DNA of 64,000 nucleotides. Origin: Minicystis rosea. Its GTDB lineage: Bacteria; Myxococcota_A; Polyangia; Polyangiales; Polyangiaceae. The notes under the pieces were generated by a model, which saw nothing but the letters and a program-made list of their open reading frames with translations, was not told the DNA's origin and did not search any database. The stretch spans positions 7,425,703-7,489,702 of the forward strand of contig CP016211.1 of NCBI GenBank assembly GCA_001931535.1, given 5' to 3'. Shown here one piece after another: positions 33,227 through 42,568 of the stretch; the first letter of the stretch is position 1, and each line of letters opens with the position of its first letter. The translations under genes were made by a program, and so were the position numbers.

Positions 33227-33743
33227 TGCACGCGACGCCGTGACGAAGGGGCCCTCTGGCCCATTCCTTCGGCGACTCCCCCGCTTGCCCCTGACGGGTG
33301 TGTTGATGGCCCTGCCGATCCGCAGATTTCTGACCCTCCAGTCGTGACGCCGAGAGCGAGCACCGGCGCCCGCGAAGTTCGCCAGTGGGAGGTGCGGTGG
33401 ACGTGCAGTGACGTCGCCAGGGTGGCCGGTACGGCTCCCATCGGTCCTCGAACAGCACCTGCGCCTCCAGTGCGACCGAGGCCAGCTCCTGCTGCTCGCG
33501 CTGCTCGGCGGAGAGCTGGGACAGCACCCCGCCCCACTTCGGCGAGCGCGCGGCGGTGTCGAGGGGCCTTGCCGAGATCGTGGCGCGCCGGGTGTCGTGG
33601 AACCGCTAGAACCCCAGCATCGCAGCGAGCTCGTTCGCCGACAGATCCTTCGGAGGAATGGTGGACACGCCGAGCCTCACCCGATCGATGGCTAATCGCA
33701 ATCCGCAACGAGCGACCGGGAGTCGCCCTCACGGCCGGCTCAC
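33227..33743. other. Degenerate intergenic region with IS-like repeat
   Basis: Bases ~33300-33395 are similar to 25857-25950 (TGTTGATGGCC, GATCCGC, GTCGTGACG, GAAGTTCGCCAG). A reverse frame at 33598-33682 reads PPKDLSANELAAMLGF and stop, possibly a transposase tail. No intact gene. Confidence 0.4.
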
Positions 33744-35711
33744 CTACAGCTTCAACACGACAACGTTGCCCGGCTTGTTCGCGACGAGCGACGAGCCCAG
33801 CTCGGCGAGCTCGTCGGCGCCCTCGTTAGCGGTCCAGTCGAGCTTGCGAATACCGCGGATGTACGGCGAGCGCGCGAGCACGCGTGCCGCCAGCCCGTCG
33901 AGGTGGTTGTCCGAGAGGTCGAGCAGCTCGAGCTTGCTGAGCGCCGGCATTACCGCAAGGCGGCGCGCCACGGCGTAGCCAGAGCGCTGGTCGCCATAGG
34001 CGTACTCTTCGACGCCGAGCGTGCCGGCGAGCTTGACCCTGCGCAGCTTCGGCGACGTGATCGCCATCGCCTGGCGAGTAGTCATGTCGGGCAGCTCGCA
34101 GTCACGCAGCTCGAGCTCCTCGAGTGCGGGGCACGTGGCCAGCGCCGTCAGCGCGGCGACATCGAGCCGCGAGTCGCGGAGGGTGACTTCGACGAGTGAG
34201 CGTGCCGCGACGCCGTCGCGCAGGGCACGCGCCGTCGCGGGACCGACCGTCGCGTCGTCGATCGTGAAGTACGTCAATGCCGTGAAGTGCGGGTTCGCCA
34301 GCAGCGCCGCGAGCTGCGTGTCGCTGGGGCCGCCGCCGTTGCCGACGATCGCGAGCTGTTCGAGCTTGCCGACCCAGGTCGCGCGTGCGAGCACTCCGAG
34401 GAGCTCGCGGTAGCCGTCCTCGGTCATCTCGCTGCGCACGACGAGCAGGCGCTCGAGCTCGGGAAAGCCGTGCTCGAACAGGGGCGCGAAGCCGTCGGGG
34501 AACGCACACTCGCGTAGCGACAACGCCTGGAGGTGCGGGACGCGGCGGGCGAACCGCCGCATCTGCTCGGTCGTGAATTCGCGCCCCGGCTCGAACCGGC
34601 TGACGAGCCGCGTGCGCGGATCATCCTGTTCGTTCTCGAGGATCGCCGTGAGCCAGTCGCGCGGCGCGTACGACGGATACCGCTGTCCGGTTGCCTCGAC
34701 GAGCGCGACGGCCTCGCCGGGGAGCTTGTCGAGCAGACTCGCGATGATGGACCACACCTCGTCGCGACACACGACGTGCATCGGGACTGCCATCGCCGCG
34801 CGCAGTTGCCACGCCGCGCCGATCGGTGCGCTCAGCGTCGCCTGGCCGAAGCTCTCGCCGCGCTTGACCTGCCATGGCTGCGCGAGGTCGGCGAACGAGC
34901 TTTTCGCCCGCTCGACCCACGCGTCGCCGCCGTCGTAGGCCGCGATCAGCTCGACGCACGCCTCGAGCTCGCCCCAGCGCTGGAGATCGGCTTCGTCGGC
35001 ACACGTCCGCGGCGGCCCGAGTACGCCGGTCTTCGAGACCGTGCGCCACGGACCGTGCATCACACCGGCGACGTACTCGCCCTCGGCGCAGATCGAGCCG
35101 TCGGCGCGGCGCAGCTTCCACGCGCCATGGCGCTTGCCGGTGACGTACGTGCCCTGCTCGATCAGCACGCCGTCCTTGGACCACAGGCTCCACTCGCCCG
35201 TGCGTTCGCCGTTGTCGTGCGCGCCGCGCTCGGTGACCTGACCGTTCTCCTCAGCCCAGACCCACGGGCCCATGCGCTTGTCGTCGACGTAGTCGGTCTC
35301 GTAATAGAGGTTGCCGTTCTCGTGCCGCTGCACCCAGTGGCCGTGCAGCTTGCCGGTGCGGAACGTGCCCTCGCCGGCGATCGTGCCGCTGCGATAGCGG
35401 ATGACGAGTGGTCCGTGGATCTGATCGTCGACGTACGTGCCGATCCGCTGCGCCATGCCGTTCGAATGCCGCCACACGAACGGGCCCTGCTTCTTGCCGT
35501 CGACGTAGTCGAGCTCGCGCCAGCCATACGTCCCGAGCTTGTCGAACGTGCACGTCTGCTCGTTCCAGCGCGTGTCCTCGCGCTCCTCGCGCTCGATCCA
35601 GCGGCCGTGCTTTTTGCCGTTCTTCAGCGCGCCGCCTTGCTGCGGCATGCCCTGGACCACCAGCGCCGGAGCGCCCGGCGTCTTCGGCTTGAACCGGTCC
35701 CAGAACGCCAT
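33744..35711 (-). CDS. MORN/YwqK-type repeat protein with LRR-like C-terminus
   Basis: 655 residues. Residues ~25-230 are at least seven units of the kind GKLHGHWVQRHENGNLYYE and GKRHGAWKLRRADGSICAEG, i.e. MORN/YwqK-type repeats. Residues ~340-655 contain leucine-rich segments such as LEELELRDCELPDM and LELLDLSDNHLDGLAARVLA. No signal peptide or membrane segment is visible. Myxobacteria have many such proteins with a middle TIGR02996-like part; they probably act as binding scaffolds. ATG 35711 chosen as the first start of the frame. Confidence 0.7.
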   Translation of the reverse strand: MAFWDRFKPKTPGAPALVVQGMPQQGGALKNGKKHGRWIEREEREDTRWNEQTCTFDKLGTYGWRELDYVDGKKQGPFVWRHSNGMAQRIGTYVDDQIHGPLVIRYRSGTIAGEGTFRTGKLHGHWVQRHENGNLYYETDYVDDKRMGPWVWAEENGQVTERGAHDNGERTGEWSLWSKDGVLIEQGTYVTGKRHGAWKLRRADGSICAEGEYVAGVMHGPWRTVSKTGVLGPPRTCADEADLQRWGELEACVELIAAYDGGDAWVERAKSSFADLAQPWQVKRGESFGQATLSAPIGAAWQLRAAMAVPMHVVCRDEVWSIIASLLDKLPGEAVALVEATGQRYPSYAPRDWLTAILENEQDDPRTRLVSRFEPGREFTTEQMRRFARRVPHLQALSLRECAFPDGFAPLFEHGFPELERLLVVRSEMTEDGYRELLGVLARATWVGKLEQLAIVGNGGGPSDTQLAALLANPHFTALTYFTIDDATVGPATARALRDGVAARSLVEVTLRDSRLDVAALTALATCPALEELELRDCELPDMTTRQAMAITSPKLRRVKLAGTLGVEEYAYGDQRSGYAVARRLAVMPALSKLELLDLSDNHLDGLAARVLARSPYIRGIRKLDWTANEGADELAELGSSLVANKPGNVVVLKL

Positions 35712-35759
35712 CGGGCGCGCACCCTACAAGATGCTACGGGTGGGAAGGCGGCCAAATTG

Positions 35760-36378
35760 TAGATAGCCCCGCCGATCCGCAGGAAAATGAACGCGGCGCC
35801 CGGTCGGGTAGGCCGAGGAGAGCATCCCAAAGGACGCCCTCCCCGGCCCCCCAGTCCCGGTAGGGACGGCCCCTTCGGGCCGCCCCCCCGGACAGAGCCC
35901 CGCGAGCGGTTTTCCCGCACGAGGCTCCCACCTTCGGTCTACGGACGAGCATAGAAGCGCCGCGTCGGCCAGGGGTGGATCACGTGCGGCACCGGAAGCG
36001 GATAGCGAGCTTCGAAGTGCTTGATCTCGTCGACGGACCATCGTGCCCGCTGACTTCGACGCTGGAGCTGACGAAGCCATGCGTGCCCGGCCTTCCGCGC
36101 AAACGAGACCAGCGCTCGAGCGTTGGTGGGCACTCCGTAATAGTTGCAGTGCCCACGAATCACGCTGCTGAGCCACCGGTGCTGCGCAGCCGGTGGATCG
36201 TGCCTTCGCGTTCGCATCTCCTCGCGCAGCGCCGACAGCTTCGCTGCGCTCTTCTTCCGAGAGGTACGGCGCTGCAGTTGGAACCCGCCCCGTCGCGCTT
36301 CCCCCGCGATGTGCGTGAACCCAAGGAAGTCGAACGTCTCGGGCCGCGTGCGGCCGTCGCGTCGACAGCCCTTGCGGG
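35760..36378 (-). mobile_element. 3' remnant of a group II intron (maturase C-terminus plus RNA end)
   Basis: On the reverse strand 36378-35939 reads ETFDFLGFTHIAGEARRGGF, QHRWLSSVIRGHCNYYGVPT and PLPVPHVIHPWPTRRF before a stop, the typical X-domain and end of an LtrA-like maturase. The following 180 bp contain GAGCC..GTGCGGGAAAACCGC and a GGGGGG run like those just after maturase genes in complete introns. The reverse transcriptase core and 5' RNA are missing, so the element is dead. Confidence 0.7.
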
Positions 36379-36397
36379 CGTGTAAATGGCCTGGAGG

Positions 36398-36530
36398 CGC
36401 CGCCGGAATTTGACCTTGTCGGCCGCCGAAACTGGCCGCGGAATTCTGACCGTCGCACCCGCCGAAAACTGACCGCGGAAAAATGACGTTGGCGCCCGCG
36501 GGAGAGTGACCCCGGGGCGCCGCGTGAACC
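36398..36530. repeat. About six imperfect ~23-bp tandem repeats
   Basis: Units such as GCCGCCGGAATTTGACC, GCCGCGGAATTCTGACC, CCGCCGAAAACTGACC and CCGCGGGAGAGTGACC recur about every 20-25 bp. Tandem transposase-binding repeats of this kind occur at the ends of IS21-type elements. That identification is a guess. Confidence 0.55.
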
Positions 36531-36532
36531 GA

Positions 36533-36720
36533 CCGCCTCGCAGCTGGCCACCAGCGTGTCGAGAACGGCGAGGTTCCTTCCCGCTTGCTCGTGCCCGAAG
36601 AAAAGGAAGCTCTTCCTCCCGAGGGCAATGACCTTGTCGATGATCGCCCGGACCCGCGGGAAGTCGGTGAAGCTCGCCGTGAAGAACGCGGCGCATGCCG
36701 GTGAGCTTCACCGGTGAAGA
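36533..36720 (-). mobile_element. IS66-like transposase fragment with repeat R2
   Basis: The reverse strand from about 36672 to 36533 reads FPRVRAIIDKVIALGRKSFL followed by FFGHEQAGRNLAVLDTLVA, resembling the late part of IS66-type transposases (RKN.LFxGSDxGxxRAA). Bases 36653-36720 form R2, with GGTGAAGCTC and GAGCTTCACCGGTGAAGA, shared with R3 at 38511-38610. Confidence 0.5.
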
Positions 36721-36749
36721 CGGGCAGTGCGTCTGGTGCGGCGCTGAAT

Positions 36750-37631
36750 TCAGATCTCGAACGGCGCGACCACGCGGCCGTCGATGTCGGTGAAGCCGTA
36801 CTCGTGCGCAAGCTCGCCGACGCGCTGGACGGTGCCGCTCTTCTTCTGCACGTCGGGATCGGCGGCGAGCGCAGCGACCGCGCGCCCGAGGTAGCGCGGC
36901 GACTCGGTGCGGGCGAGAGCAGGACGATCCTGCCAGTTGCTCTCGTCGGCCTGGTGAGCGGCGAGGACCAGCTCGGTGCGCATCCAGCCCGGCGTCACCG
37001 CGAGCGAGGTGACGCCGTGCGCGCGGAGCTCCTCGGCGACGCCGAACGCGAGCCGGTTCATCGTTGCCTTGGCGAGATCGTAGAAGAGGTTGCCCGTGAT
37101 ATAGCGGTCGCGATCCCAGAACGTGGTCGTCACGATCAGGCCGCGTTTCCTCCGCACGAACAGCGGCGCGGCGGCGTGGCACGCGATCACGTGGTTTCGC
37201 ACACCGTGATCGAACATCGACTCCCAGTGCTCGAGCGGCTGCTCCCAGAAGGGCGCGTTCAGCGACGCGAGGGAGAACGTCTCGTGCCCGCCCCAGGCGT
37301 TGTTGACGAGCAGATCGAGCCTGCCCTGCTCGCGTTCCACGCGGTCGACGAGCGCGCGGACCTGCGCGGGATCGGCGTGGTCGCAGCGGACGGGGATGCC
37401 GCGACCGCCGGCGGCGGTGACTTCGTCGGCGGTGTCGTCGATCGAGCCGGGCATCGCGGACAGGCTGGCCTGCTCCAGGAACCCGGCGTAACCGGCGGCG
37501 GGCGCGCCGCGGGTGCTGCGCCCGGTGACGTAGACGGTGGCGCCTGCGGCGCCGAGCTCGACGGCGACACCGCGGCCCGCGCCGCGGCTCGCGCCGGTGA
37601 CGATGGCGATTCGCCCTTGGAGTGTTTGCAT
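36750..37631 (-). CDS. Short-chain dehydrogenase/reductase
   Basis: 293 residues. Rossmann motif IAIVTGASRGAGRGVAVEL (TGxxxGxG), then LLVNNAWGG (NNAG-type), and an active-site-like YDLAK (Tyr...Lys) in ITGNLFYDLAKATMNRLAFG. The length and the VYVTGRSTRG segment fit DHRS1-like SDRs. It would reduce or oxidise an unknown carbonyl with NAD(P). An AraC-family gene (37642-38445) lies 10 nt upstream on the same strand; together they are flanked by related IS-like sequences R2 and R3. Confidence 0.85.
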   Translation of the reverse strand: MQTLQGRIAIVTGASRGAGRGVAVELGAAGATVYVTGRSTRGAPAAGYAGFLEQASLSAMPGSIDDTADEVTAAGGRGIPVRCDHADPAQVRALVDRVEREQGRLDLLVNNAWGGHETFSLASLNAPFWEQPLEHWESMFDHGVRNHVIACHAAAPLFVRRKRGLIVTTTFWDRDRYITGNLFYDLAKATMNRLAFGVAEELRAHGVTSLAVTPGWMRTELVLAAHQADESNWQDRPALARTESPRYLGRAVAALAADPDVQKKSGTVQRVGELAHEYGFTDIDGRVVAPFEI

Positions 37632-37641
37632 GGCGAAGATG

Positions 37642-38445
37642 CTAGCCAGGCGCGCTGCAGTCTTCTTGGAAGAACCCGAAATCGCCGCGTTGCGCGAGCT
37701 CGCTGGGGCTGAGGCCGGTGAAGGCCCGGAGCTCGTTCACGAGGTGCGCCTGATCGTAGAAGCCGCCGTCGAGCGCGACCTCGACCCACGATCGCTTCGC
37801 GCTGCGGCAGCGGGCGAGCACGCCGCGAAAGCGGGCGAGCCGGCACATCGCCTTCGGCGAGAGGCCGACGTGCTCGCGGAAGAGCTGCTGCAAGCGTCGA
37901 TCGCCGAGGCCGAGCTCGGCGGCGAGGTCCCGCACGCGGATCCGGCCGCCGCTCCCGGCGATCCGGCGCACCGCTGCGAGCGCCGCGGAGGAGAGCGGCG
38001 CGGCCTGGTGGAGCCGATCGCGCAGGAGGCGCGCGAGCAATGCGACGCGCGCGGCGCCGCGCGGCGCTGCGTGGAGGCGTTCGAGCGCCTCGGCGGCCGC
38101 GGCGCCCCAGAGCGCGTCGAGCGCGACGCCCTGATCGGTCAGCTCGCCCGCCGGGACACCGAGGATTGCGGCGGCCGCGCCGACGCGCAGCCGAACGCAG
38201 AGCTGCTCGACCGCGCCGCTGAGCACGAGCCGGGTCGGCTCGCACGTCGCCCCCATGGCGAGACACATGAGCTCGGCGCCGCGCTCGCCCGCTTGTCGAT
38301 CGCCGAGGTTGAAGATGAGGTGAACCGCACCGTCGGGAAGGACGCGCTCCGGCGTGGGCGCGGCGTACCGGTCGGAGCACGCCAGGATGCGGTGCGCATC
38401 GGTATCGAGAGGTTCGGCGCTGGCGAAGAGACGCTCCAACGACAC
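37642..38445 (-). CDS. AraC-family regulator
   Basis: 267 residues from GTG 38445, with AGGTAG upstream. The N-terminal half (DTDAHRILACSDRYAAPTPE ... VLPDGAVHLIFNL) is the ligand or sensor domain found in DUF6597-type AraC proteins, and the C-terminal ~100 residues carry the HTH pair (IRVRDLAAELGLGDRRLQQL and DGGFYDQAHLVNELRAFTG). An extended reading to 38535 would add IS-derived residues and is rejected. Probably controls the SDR gene 10 nt downstream, with which it is co-transcribed. Confidence 0.8.
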   Translation of the reverse strand: MSLERLFASAEPLDTDAHRILACSDRYAAPTPERVLPDGAVHLIFNLGDRQAGERGAELMCLAMGATCEPTRLVLSGAVEQLCVRLRVGAAAAILGVPAGELTDQGVALDALWGAAAAEALERLHAAPRGAARVALLARLLRDRLHQAAPLSSAALAAVRRIAGSGGRIRVRDLAAELGLGDRRLQQLFREHVGLSPKAMCRLARFRGVLARCRSAKRSWVEVALDGGFYDQAHLVNELRAFTGLSPSELAQRGDFGFFQEDCSAPG

Positions 38446-38510
38446 GAGTCTACCTGCGTCTCGAGGGCTCCGACTCAATTGAGTGGAGCGGGTGTTGATG
38501 ATTGCCGCAA

Positions 38511-38610
38511 CCCGCGGGAATTCGGTGAAGCTCACCGGTGAGGATCGCGCCCGAGGCCGCTGAGCTTCACCGGTGAAGACCGCAAGCGATGCCGGTGAAG
38601 CTCACCGACG
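38511..38610 (+). repeat. Short repeat cluster R3
   Basis: CCCGCGGGAA, GGTGAAGCTCACCGGTGA, GAGCTTCACCGGTGAAGAC and GCCGGTGAAGCTCACCG follow each other. Shared in the same orientation with R2 (36653-36720), so the SDR-AraC pair lies between direct copies. Confidence 0.65.
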
Positions 38611-38697
38611 ACGAGGTGGGTCAGTGCTTCTTGGTGCGGCGCTGCTTGGAGCGCGCAGCGCTCAGCTCTTTAGCCTCAGGAGCCCGCTGCGATCGAT

Positions 38698-38960
38698 GTC
38701 GAGGTCACCCCCGCCGTAGCGCTGATCGAAGAGAAGCCCAACGAGGCAGGCAGCATGAGCCCGGTGCCAACGCACCCGCTCGGCACGACGCCGCTCCAGG
38801 GGATTCGCCTCACGCGGGGGACGTACATGGTGATCGTCGAGGCGCCCGGCCGCTATCCGGTGCTGCTCGGTCGTCGCGAGCCGTTGCGCACGGTGTTCGA
38901 GCTGCCGCCGGCCGGCGACGTGCCCGAGGGGTTCGTGTACGTGCCCCCCGGGGCGGTAAA
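38698..38960 (+). pseudogene. Fragment of a PEGA/SUMF1-type protein kinase gene
   Basis: The frame reads VEVTPAVALIEEKPNEAGS, then GTTPLQGIRLTRGTYMVIVE and GYVPVL-like RYPVLLGRREPLRTVFELP, ending GFVYVPPG where the sulfatase-modifying-factor domain would begin. This is the PEGA-to-SUMF1 junction seen in many myxobacterial Ser/Thr kinases. Both the kinase and the SUMF1 parts are missing; the IS4-type element begins just beyond. Confidence 0.55.
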
Positions 38961-39082
38961 TCAGCGGTCAAGATTCTCGAACAACAGTCTCCTCGTGGAC
39001 GTGGACGTTTGCGTCTGAAGATTCGTCACATCTCCGCGACGCGCTTCGATCCGCTTCCCGACGGTTGTGCGTCGAGAAGTTC

Positions 39083-40558
39083 ATGGATTTGGACGAGTTC
39101 GCGGACATGGTTCCGTCGGTGGCGAGGGAGTTCGAGCGGTCGCGGGTGCCGGACCCACGGCTGCACAGGCGTGTGATGTCACTTGGCGACGGGTGGGCCG
39201 CGGCACCATCGAAGGGCATCCCGCAGATGGCTCGGTCGGCCGCGGAGCTTGAGTCGACGTACCGGCTGCTCAGCAATCGGCGCGTGACCTACCGTGGGGT
39301 CATGCAAGGGCATCGTGAAGCGACAGCGGAGCGCGCGAGACAGGCAGGCACCGTTCTCGTCCTTCAAGACACCACAGAAATGAGCTTCCGAGGCGACGCC
39401 CAGCGCTCTGGGCTCGGTCGGCTGCGCGGTAACGATCAGGGGTTCCTTGCCCACTGCGCGCTCGCCGTGAGCGCCGACGGATCGAGGTGTCCGTTGGGCC
39501 TGCTGGATTTGATGTGCTGGGCGCGAACGGGTCCGATTCGTTCTCGAAAGGCGAAGCGGTCAGGCAGCGAGTGCGCGAAGCAGTTGGACAGCGAGTCCGC
39601 GCGCTGGGCGAAGACCGTCGAGAGCGTCAGCGAGCTCGTGGGGCCAGGCACGTCACTGATCCACGTCATGGACCGCGAGGGAGACAGCTACCGTTTGCTC
39701 TCAGCGCTCGTCGAGCAGGGGCACCGCTTCGTCATCCGCGTCGCGCGTGACCGCTGTGTCATCGACGAAGATGACGAGCCGTTGAAGTTGAGCGAGACGC
39801 TCTGCGGGCTCGACGATCTGGTCGAGGTCGAGGTTCCACTTTCGCGACGCGCGGCGAGCCCGATGCCAGGCAAGCGAGGCACTCATCCACCGCGCCGTGC
39901 GCGAACGGCGCGCCTCGCATTCAGCGCCGTCGCGATGGAGCTGAAGCGACCGCAGTACCTGACGAACGAACCCGAGACGCTTCCCGTGCACTTCATCCAC
40001 GTGCGCGAGATCGAACCGCCGGACGGTGAAGAGCCCGTGGCCTGGGTCCTCGTCACGACCGAGCCGATCCGCACCGCCGCCGACGTGACCGCCATCATCG
40101 AGCACTATCGCACGCGATGGCTGATCGAGGAGTTCTTCAGGGCCCTGAAAACGGGCTGCCGCATCGAGGAGCGACAGCTCGAATCGTTCGCCGCCCTCAC
40201 CAATGCCCTCGCCATCTTCGTTCCCATCGCGTGGCAAATGCTCGTGCTGCGACACCTTGCTCGCACTGCCCCTGAAGCTCCCGCGCAAGCAGTCCTCTCC
40301 GATGTGCAGATCGAAGCGCTCACCGCGTGCGCGAAATCCAAGCTACCCCCGCGGCCGAGCGTACGCGACGCGCTCTTCGCCATCGCCGCGCTGGGCGGCC
40401 ACATCAAGCACAACGGCGAACCCGGCTGGCAGACGCTCGCCCGCGGACTCGAGCAGTTGAACATCTTCGCCGCGGGCTGGTCCGCTGCACTCTCCGCCGC
40501 ACGTAGAGCGGATCAGCCTGCGGCCCTCACGCCTCGCCGAGGACGCAACCAGGCGTAA
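39083..40558 (+). CDS. IS4-family transposase
   Basis: 491 residues from ATG 39083 (a TTG at 39065 is less likely). N-terminal MDLDEFADMVPSVAREFERS resembles the Tn5/IS50-type start. DDE landmarks: LQDTTEMSF (first Asp), HVMDREGDSY (second Asp) and the family signature YRTRWLIEEFFRALKTG (Y-2-R-3-E-6-K). The frame is intact, so it may be active. No terminal inverted repeat could be identified with confidence; a related stretch GTGGACGTTTRCG lies at both sides (near 39003 and 40597) in direct orientation. Confidence 0.85.
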   Translation: MDLDEFADMVPSVAREFERSRVPDPRLHRRVMSLGDGWAAAPSKGIPQMARSAAELESTYRLLSNRRVTYRGVMQGHREATAERARQAGTVLVLQDTTEMSFRGDAQRSGLGRLRGNDQGFLAHCALAVSADGSRCPLGLLDLMCWARTGPIRSRKAKRSGSECAKQLDSESARWAKTVESVSELVGPGTSLIHVMDREGDSYRLLSALVEQGHRFVIRVARDRCVIDEDDEPLKLSETLCGLDDLVEVEVPLSRRAASPMPGKRGTHPPRRARTARLAFSAVAMELKRPQYLTNEPETLPVHFIHVREIEPPDGEEPVAWVLVTTEPIRTAADVTAIIEHYRTRWLIEEFFRALKTGCRIEERQLESFAALTNALAIFVPIAWQMLVLRHLARTAPEAPAQAVLSDVQIEALTACAKSKLPPRPSVRDALFAIAALGGHIKHNGEPGWQTLARGLEQLNIFAAGWSAALSAARRADQPAALTPRRGRNQA

Positions 40559-40607
40559 TCAGGAGAGAACCTACGATCAATGATCAGACGTGGTCGTGGA
40601 CGTTTAC

Positions 40608-40657
40608 GTGAACGCTGACGCTGACGTCGACGGCCCGTCGTCAGCGTCAGCGTTCAC
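40608..40657. terminator. Strong 19-bp hairpin behind the IS4 transposase
   Basis: Arms GTGAACGCTGACGCTGACG (40608-40626) and its exact complement (40639-40657) enclose a 12-nt loop. It could end transcription from the transposase or protect the recombinase element from read-through. No T tract follows. Confidence 0.55.
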
Positions 40658-42333
40658 GACCACCATCGCGTGGACACGGCTGACACAAACTGCCGTCCAC
40701 CCTGCCAGCCCCGTCACAGGCGGGAGTGGCCGTCTGCTCAGACGACACGGGCGCAGAGCACCCGCCGGACGTGCCGAGCGGCACGACGTAGTGCACCCGA
40801 AGGTTGGGCTCGTCGACCTCGATCTTCTCGATCAGCAGCCCGACGATCGCCCGCCGGTCGTCCCAGGTACAGCGTTCGAGCCCCTGATGCAGTCGTTCTC
40901 TGAGCTGCTGGATCTCATCGACGACACGACGTTGGGTGAGCGCTTGATCATGCCGGTGCTCGAGCTCCGTGAGCTCTCTATGGCAGCGCTGCTTGGCTTC
41001 TTCGAGGTGCTCACGCCGCCCGCGTAGCTCCTCGAGCGTGATGGCTTCTGCCTGGTAGGCGTCCACGAGCCGTTCGATCGCGTGCGTGAGCGACCTCGCC
41101 TGCCGCACGAGCCGACGCTGCTCAGCGGCGTGAGCCTCGAGTACCGTTCGGATCTTGTCGCGTTGGGCTCCGAGCTGAATCGCGAGCTGCTCGGGCTCCT
41201 GAAGCCAGTGTGAAAGGTCCGCCCATACGACCTGCTCGACGTCCTCGGCGCGCACGGGTCGGCTCGGGCACTGTCGGTCACCATGGGCGGCGTGGTGATC
41301 CCTTCCATTGCACGCATAGTATCTGCGCTCGTGACGCGTGCCGACGTCGCAGCCGAAGCCCCACATCTTGCGCGCACAGGTGCAACACCAGAGCAGCCCA
41401 CGCAGCAGGTACGGGTGCTTGACCTGACCGGCCGTTTGGCGCCGATGCTCGAACAGCCGCTCCTGCGCTTTCTCGAAGAGAGCCTCGTCCACGATGGCCG
41501 GCACGCGCGCGCCGAGCCAGTCGGCCTCGGGGCGGCGCCGGGAAGAGGACTTGCGATGGCGCCGGTACCGAAGCCTGTCGCGGGGCTCTTTGGGCTCGAT
41601 GGATTGGTACTTCTGATGATGTGCCTGCCCCACGTACACGCGGTTGCGCACCATCTTGCCGAGCGTGCTCGGTGACCAGCGCTCGCCGGATCTCGGTTTG
41701 ATGCCGCGCTCGTCCAGACGCCGCGCGACCTGTCGCAGGCGCAGCCCCTCCATCCCGACCCACGTGAGGACCTGCCGAACCACAGCGGCCTCGCACTCCT
41801 CGATCACGATGGTGCCCGGCAGATGCCTCTCGCCGCGAATGACCCGTAGACCGTACGGTGGATTGGACCACGAAGGAGGCGCCCCCGCTGCGTGCCCGAT
41901 GCAGCCGTCCACGGCGCGTGCGGTCGAGGATCTTGGCGCGCTCGTACTCGGCAAAGACACCGCGCACCCCCAGCGCCATCTGCTCCTCGGGCGTGCGCGC
42001 CGTGCCGCCGTGAACGAAGATGACCTCCACCTGCTTGCGCGCGATCTCCTCCAGCACGACCTGCTGATCGACGAAGCGCCTCGCCAGGCGATCGGGATCG
42101 TAGACGATGACCTTGTCGACGGCGCCCAGCGCCACAGCATCGCGCAACGCATCGAGGCCGGGCCGCAACAGCGTGTCCCCCGGCCAGCCGTTATCGATGT
42201 AACGGTGCTCGGCATCGACCACATCGCCCGCGGCCGCGGCATGCTGCTCAATGGCTGCGACCTGCGACGCGATCGTGTGATCCTTCTCCTGCCTCCCCGA
42301 GGAGACCCGGGCGTACATCCCCACCCTGCTCAT
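40647..42333 (-). pseudogene. Large serine recombinase, frame shifted in a G run
   Basis: Start ATG 42333 (MSRVGMYARVSSGRQEKDHT) gives the resolvase-type catalytic Ser in YARVSSGRQ, then KVIVYDPDRLARRFVDQQVV and VFAEYERAKILDRT. Near 41882-41886 (run of five G on this strand) the coding continues in the next frame: WSNPPYGLRVIRGERHLPG, the recombinase domain, LLRGLLWCCTCARKMWGFGC (zinc ribbon) and a coiled coil. Together ~560 residues. These enzymes integrate and excise DNA circles. The shift is either an inactivating mutation or a sequence error. The gene fills the element bounded by 22-bp inverted repeats. Confidence 0.8.
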
Positions 42334-42568
42334 GCTCCCCCCTCGAACGTCGCCTTGGTGCTCCAGCCCCAACAGCCGAGCGTCCGCGAGCACTATCCGC
42401 TCGCTCGCTGTCCTCCGCTCCACGAGCCGGCGCTCCACCCTCCACCCGCGCCTTCTTCTGTAGGACACCCCCGAGCCTGGAGCACAAGGAACGACGGCGC
42501 CGTCGCGGCACCGGCAGAGCGAACTGACTCAGCCAGCGCAGGCGAATTGTGTCAGCCGTGTCCACGCG
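40667..42568 (-). mobile_element. 1.9-kb recombinase element with 22-bp perfect inverted repeats
   Basis: Left end 40667-40688 and right end 42547-42568 are exact inverted copies beginning CGCGTGGACACGGCTGACAC. Only the serine recombinase lies between. IS-like flanking repeats are unusual for a large serine recombinase, which normally uses attP/attB sites, so the unit may move as a transposon. Confidence 0.7.

Noticed and set aside
37642..38535. Longer start of the AraC gene at 38535
   Set aside because: The additional N-terminal residues (FTEFPRVAAIIN) come from IS66-like sequence, and the GTG at 38445 has a ribosome site.
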